The notes beneath the pieces were generated by a model. The model ran no database searches and had not been told where the DNA came from. It saw only the letters and a program-made list of their open reading frames with translations. From positions 1 to 40,698 of the forward strand of contig NZ_QKTW01000021.1 of NCBI RefSeq assembly GCF_003236175.1: a stretch of 40,698 nt of DNA. The letters are read 5' to 3'. Shown here one piece after another: positions 40,508 to 40,698 of the stretch. The stretch's first letter is position 1, and every line of letters starts with the position of its first letter. The DNA comes from Taibaiella soli (GTDB lineage Bacteria > Bacteroidota > Bacteroidia > Chitinophagales > Chitinophagaceae). The translations under genes were made by a program, and so were the position numbers.

Positions 40508-40698
40508 GAGGGTGTTTAAAAAGAAGTAGTTAATCTTTTAAGCATGATTTTGATAAAGACAATTTTTATCATAGCCTCAGAACAATCAACACGTCGCTCA
40601 AATTCCTTTGATAGTCGTCTATGTAATCCCATCCAGGCAAAGCTTCTTTCAACAACCCACCGTTTGGGCACAGGTTCAAATACCCTGGGAATACCTTT
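40508..40698 (-). mobile_element. IS5-family insertion sequence, partial (runs off window)
   Basis: The transposase tail ends at 40516. The adjacent GAGGGTGTTTAAAAAGAAG (40508-40526) looks like the terminal inverted repeat of an IS5-group element. The other end is outside the window, so the exact terminus and target duplication cannot be checked. Confidence 0.65.
40516..40698 (-). CDS. IS5-family (DDE) transposase, C-terminal fragment
   Basis: The minus-strand frame runs in from the right edge and ends in TAA at 40516, giving 60 residues. [18 protein letters not shown], followed by [11 protein letters not shown], is the C-terminal DDE block of IS5/IS427-group transposases, with the catalytic Glu in [23 protein letters not shown] is the usual closing helix. 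No start or N-terminal half is available, so I cannot say whether the element is intact. Confidence 0.85.
   Translation of the reverse strand, partial: KGIPRVFEPVPKRWVVERSFAWMGLHRRLSKEFERRVDCSEAMIKIVFIKIMLKRLTTSF

Overview
The window looks like a chromosomal segment of a Bacteroidota bacterium, probably of the Chitinophagaceae/Sphingobacteriia type. Support comes from a type 9 secretion (Por) C-terminal sorting domain, many -7 boxes of the Bacteroidota form TAnnTTTG, sparse Shine-Dalgarno sequences, SusD-free outer-membrane barrel paralogues, and a DUF4129/DUF4350/MoxR/DUF58 cluster. Both edges are mobile: the left edge is the 3' end of an IS110-type transposase and the right edge the 3' end of an IS5-type transposase.

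Layout. 1-2120: IS110 tail, a repeat-rich gap, then a NarL-type two-component pair (sensor kinase and LuxR-type regulator) with a clear terminator. 2.2-6.8 kb, minus strand: tspO, then five tandem paralogous secreted outer-membrane beta-barrel proteins sharing upstream and downstream sequence elements. 6.9-10.3 kb: dusB divergent from the K+ transporter kup; kup has an unusual leader with a hairpin and a 24-codon ORF holding a Pro-Pro-Pro run. 10.7-16.7 kb, minus strand: a metallo-beta-lactamase/beta-CASP nuclease, a JmjC-like cupin, a two-domain parvulin and a thioredoxin-fold protein. 16.9-18.3 kb: rlmD. 18.9-25.3 kb: RDD, divergent from SpoIIM, DUF4129, DUF4350, MoxR and DUF58. 25.5-28.2 kb: a T9SS cargo protein and a YCF48/BNR-repeat lipoprotein. 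28.6-30.2 kb: lysS.

The most interesting locus is 30.7-34.5 kb. A 679-residue protein with a VioB-type ferritin-like N-terminal region ends in a cysteine-rich segment (nine Cys in 97 residues, with CKG and EGGCG motifs). It is followed, 9 bases later, by a DUF692 protein (MNIO, the multinuclear non-haem iron RiPP-modifying family, HvfB/BufB-like) and, overlapping that, a DUF2063 protein (HvfC/BufC-like partner). The gene order is that of a bufferin/methanobactin-like RiPP operon, but the putative substrate is a large, apparently cytosolic, folded iron-type protein instead of a small exported peptide.

The rest of the window holds a DUF1684 protein, a small secreted protein resembling the GldM C-terminal domain beside valS, and two tandem META-domain lipoproteins.

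The spacers are unusually repeat-rich. Degenerate heptamer arrays (period 7, several word families) sit at gene ends, often containing the stop codon. A 15-bp palindrome occurs five times, four of them in the outer-membrane protein cluster. There are also at least three families of dispersed palindromic elements and a 22-bp tandem repeat upstream of lysS. No tRNA, rRNA, CRISPR array or known riboswitch was recognised.
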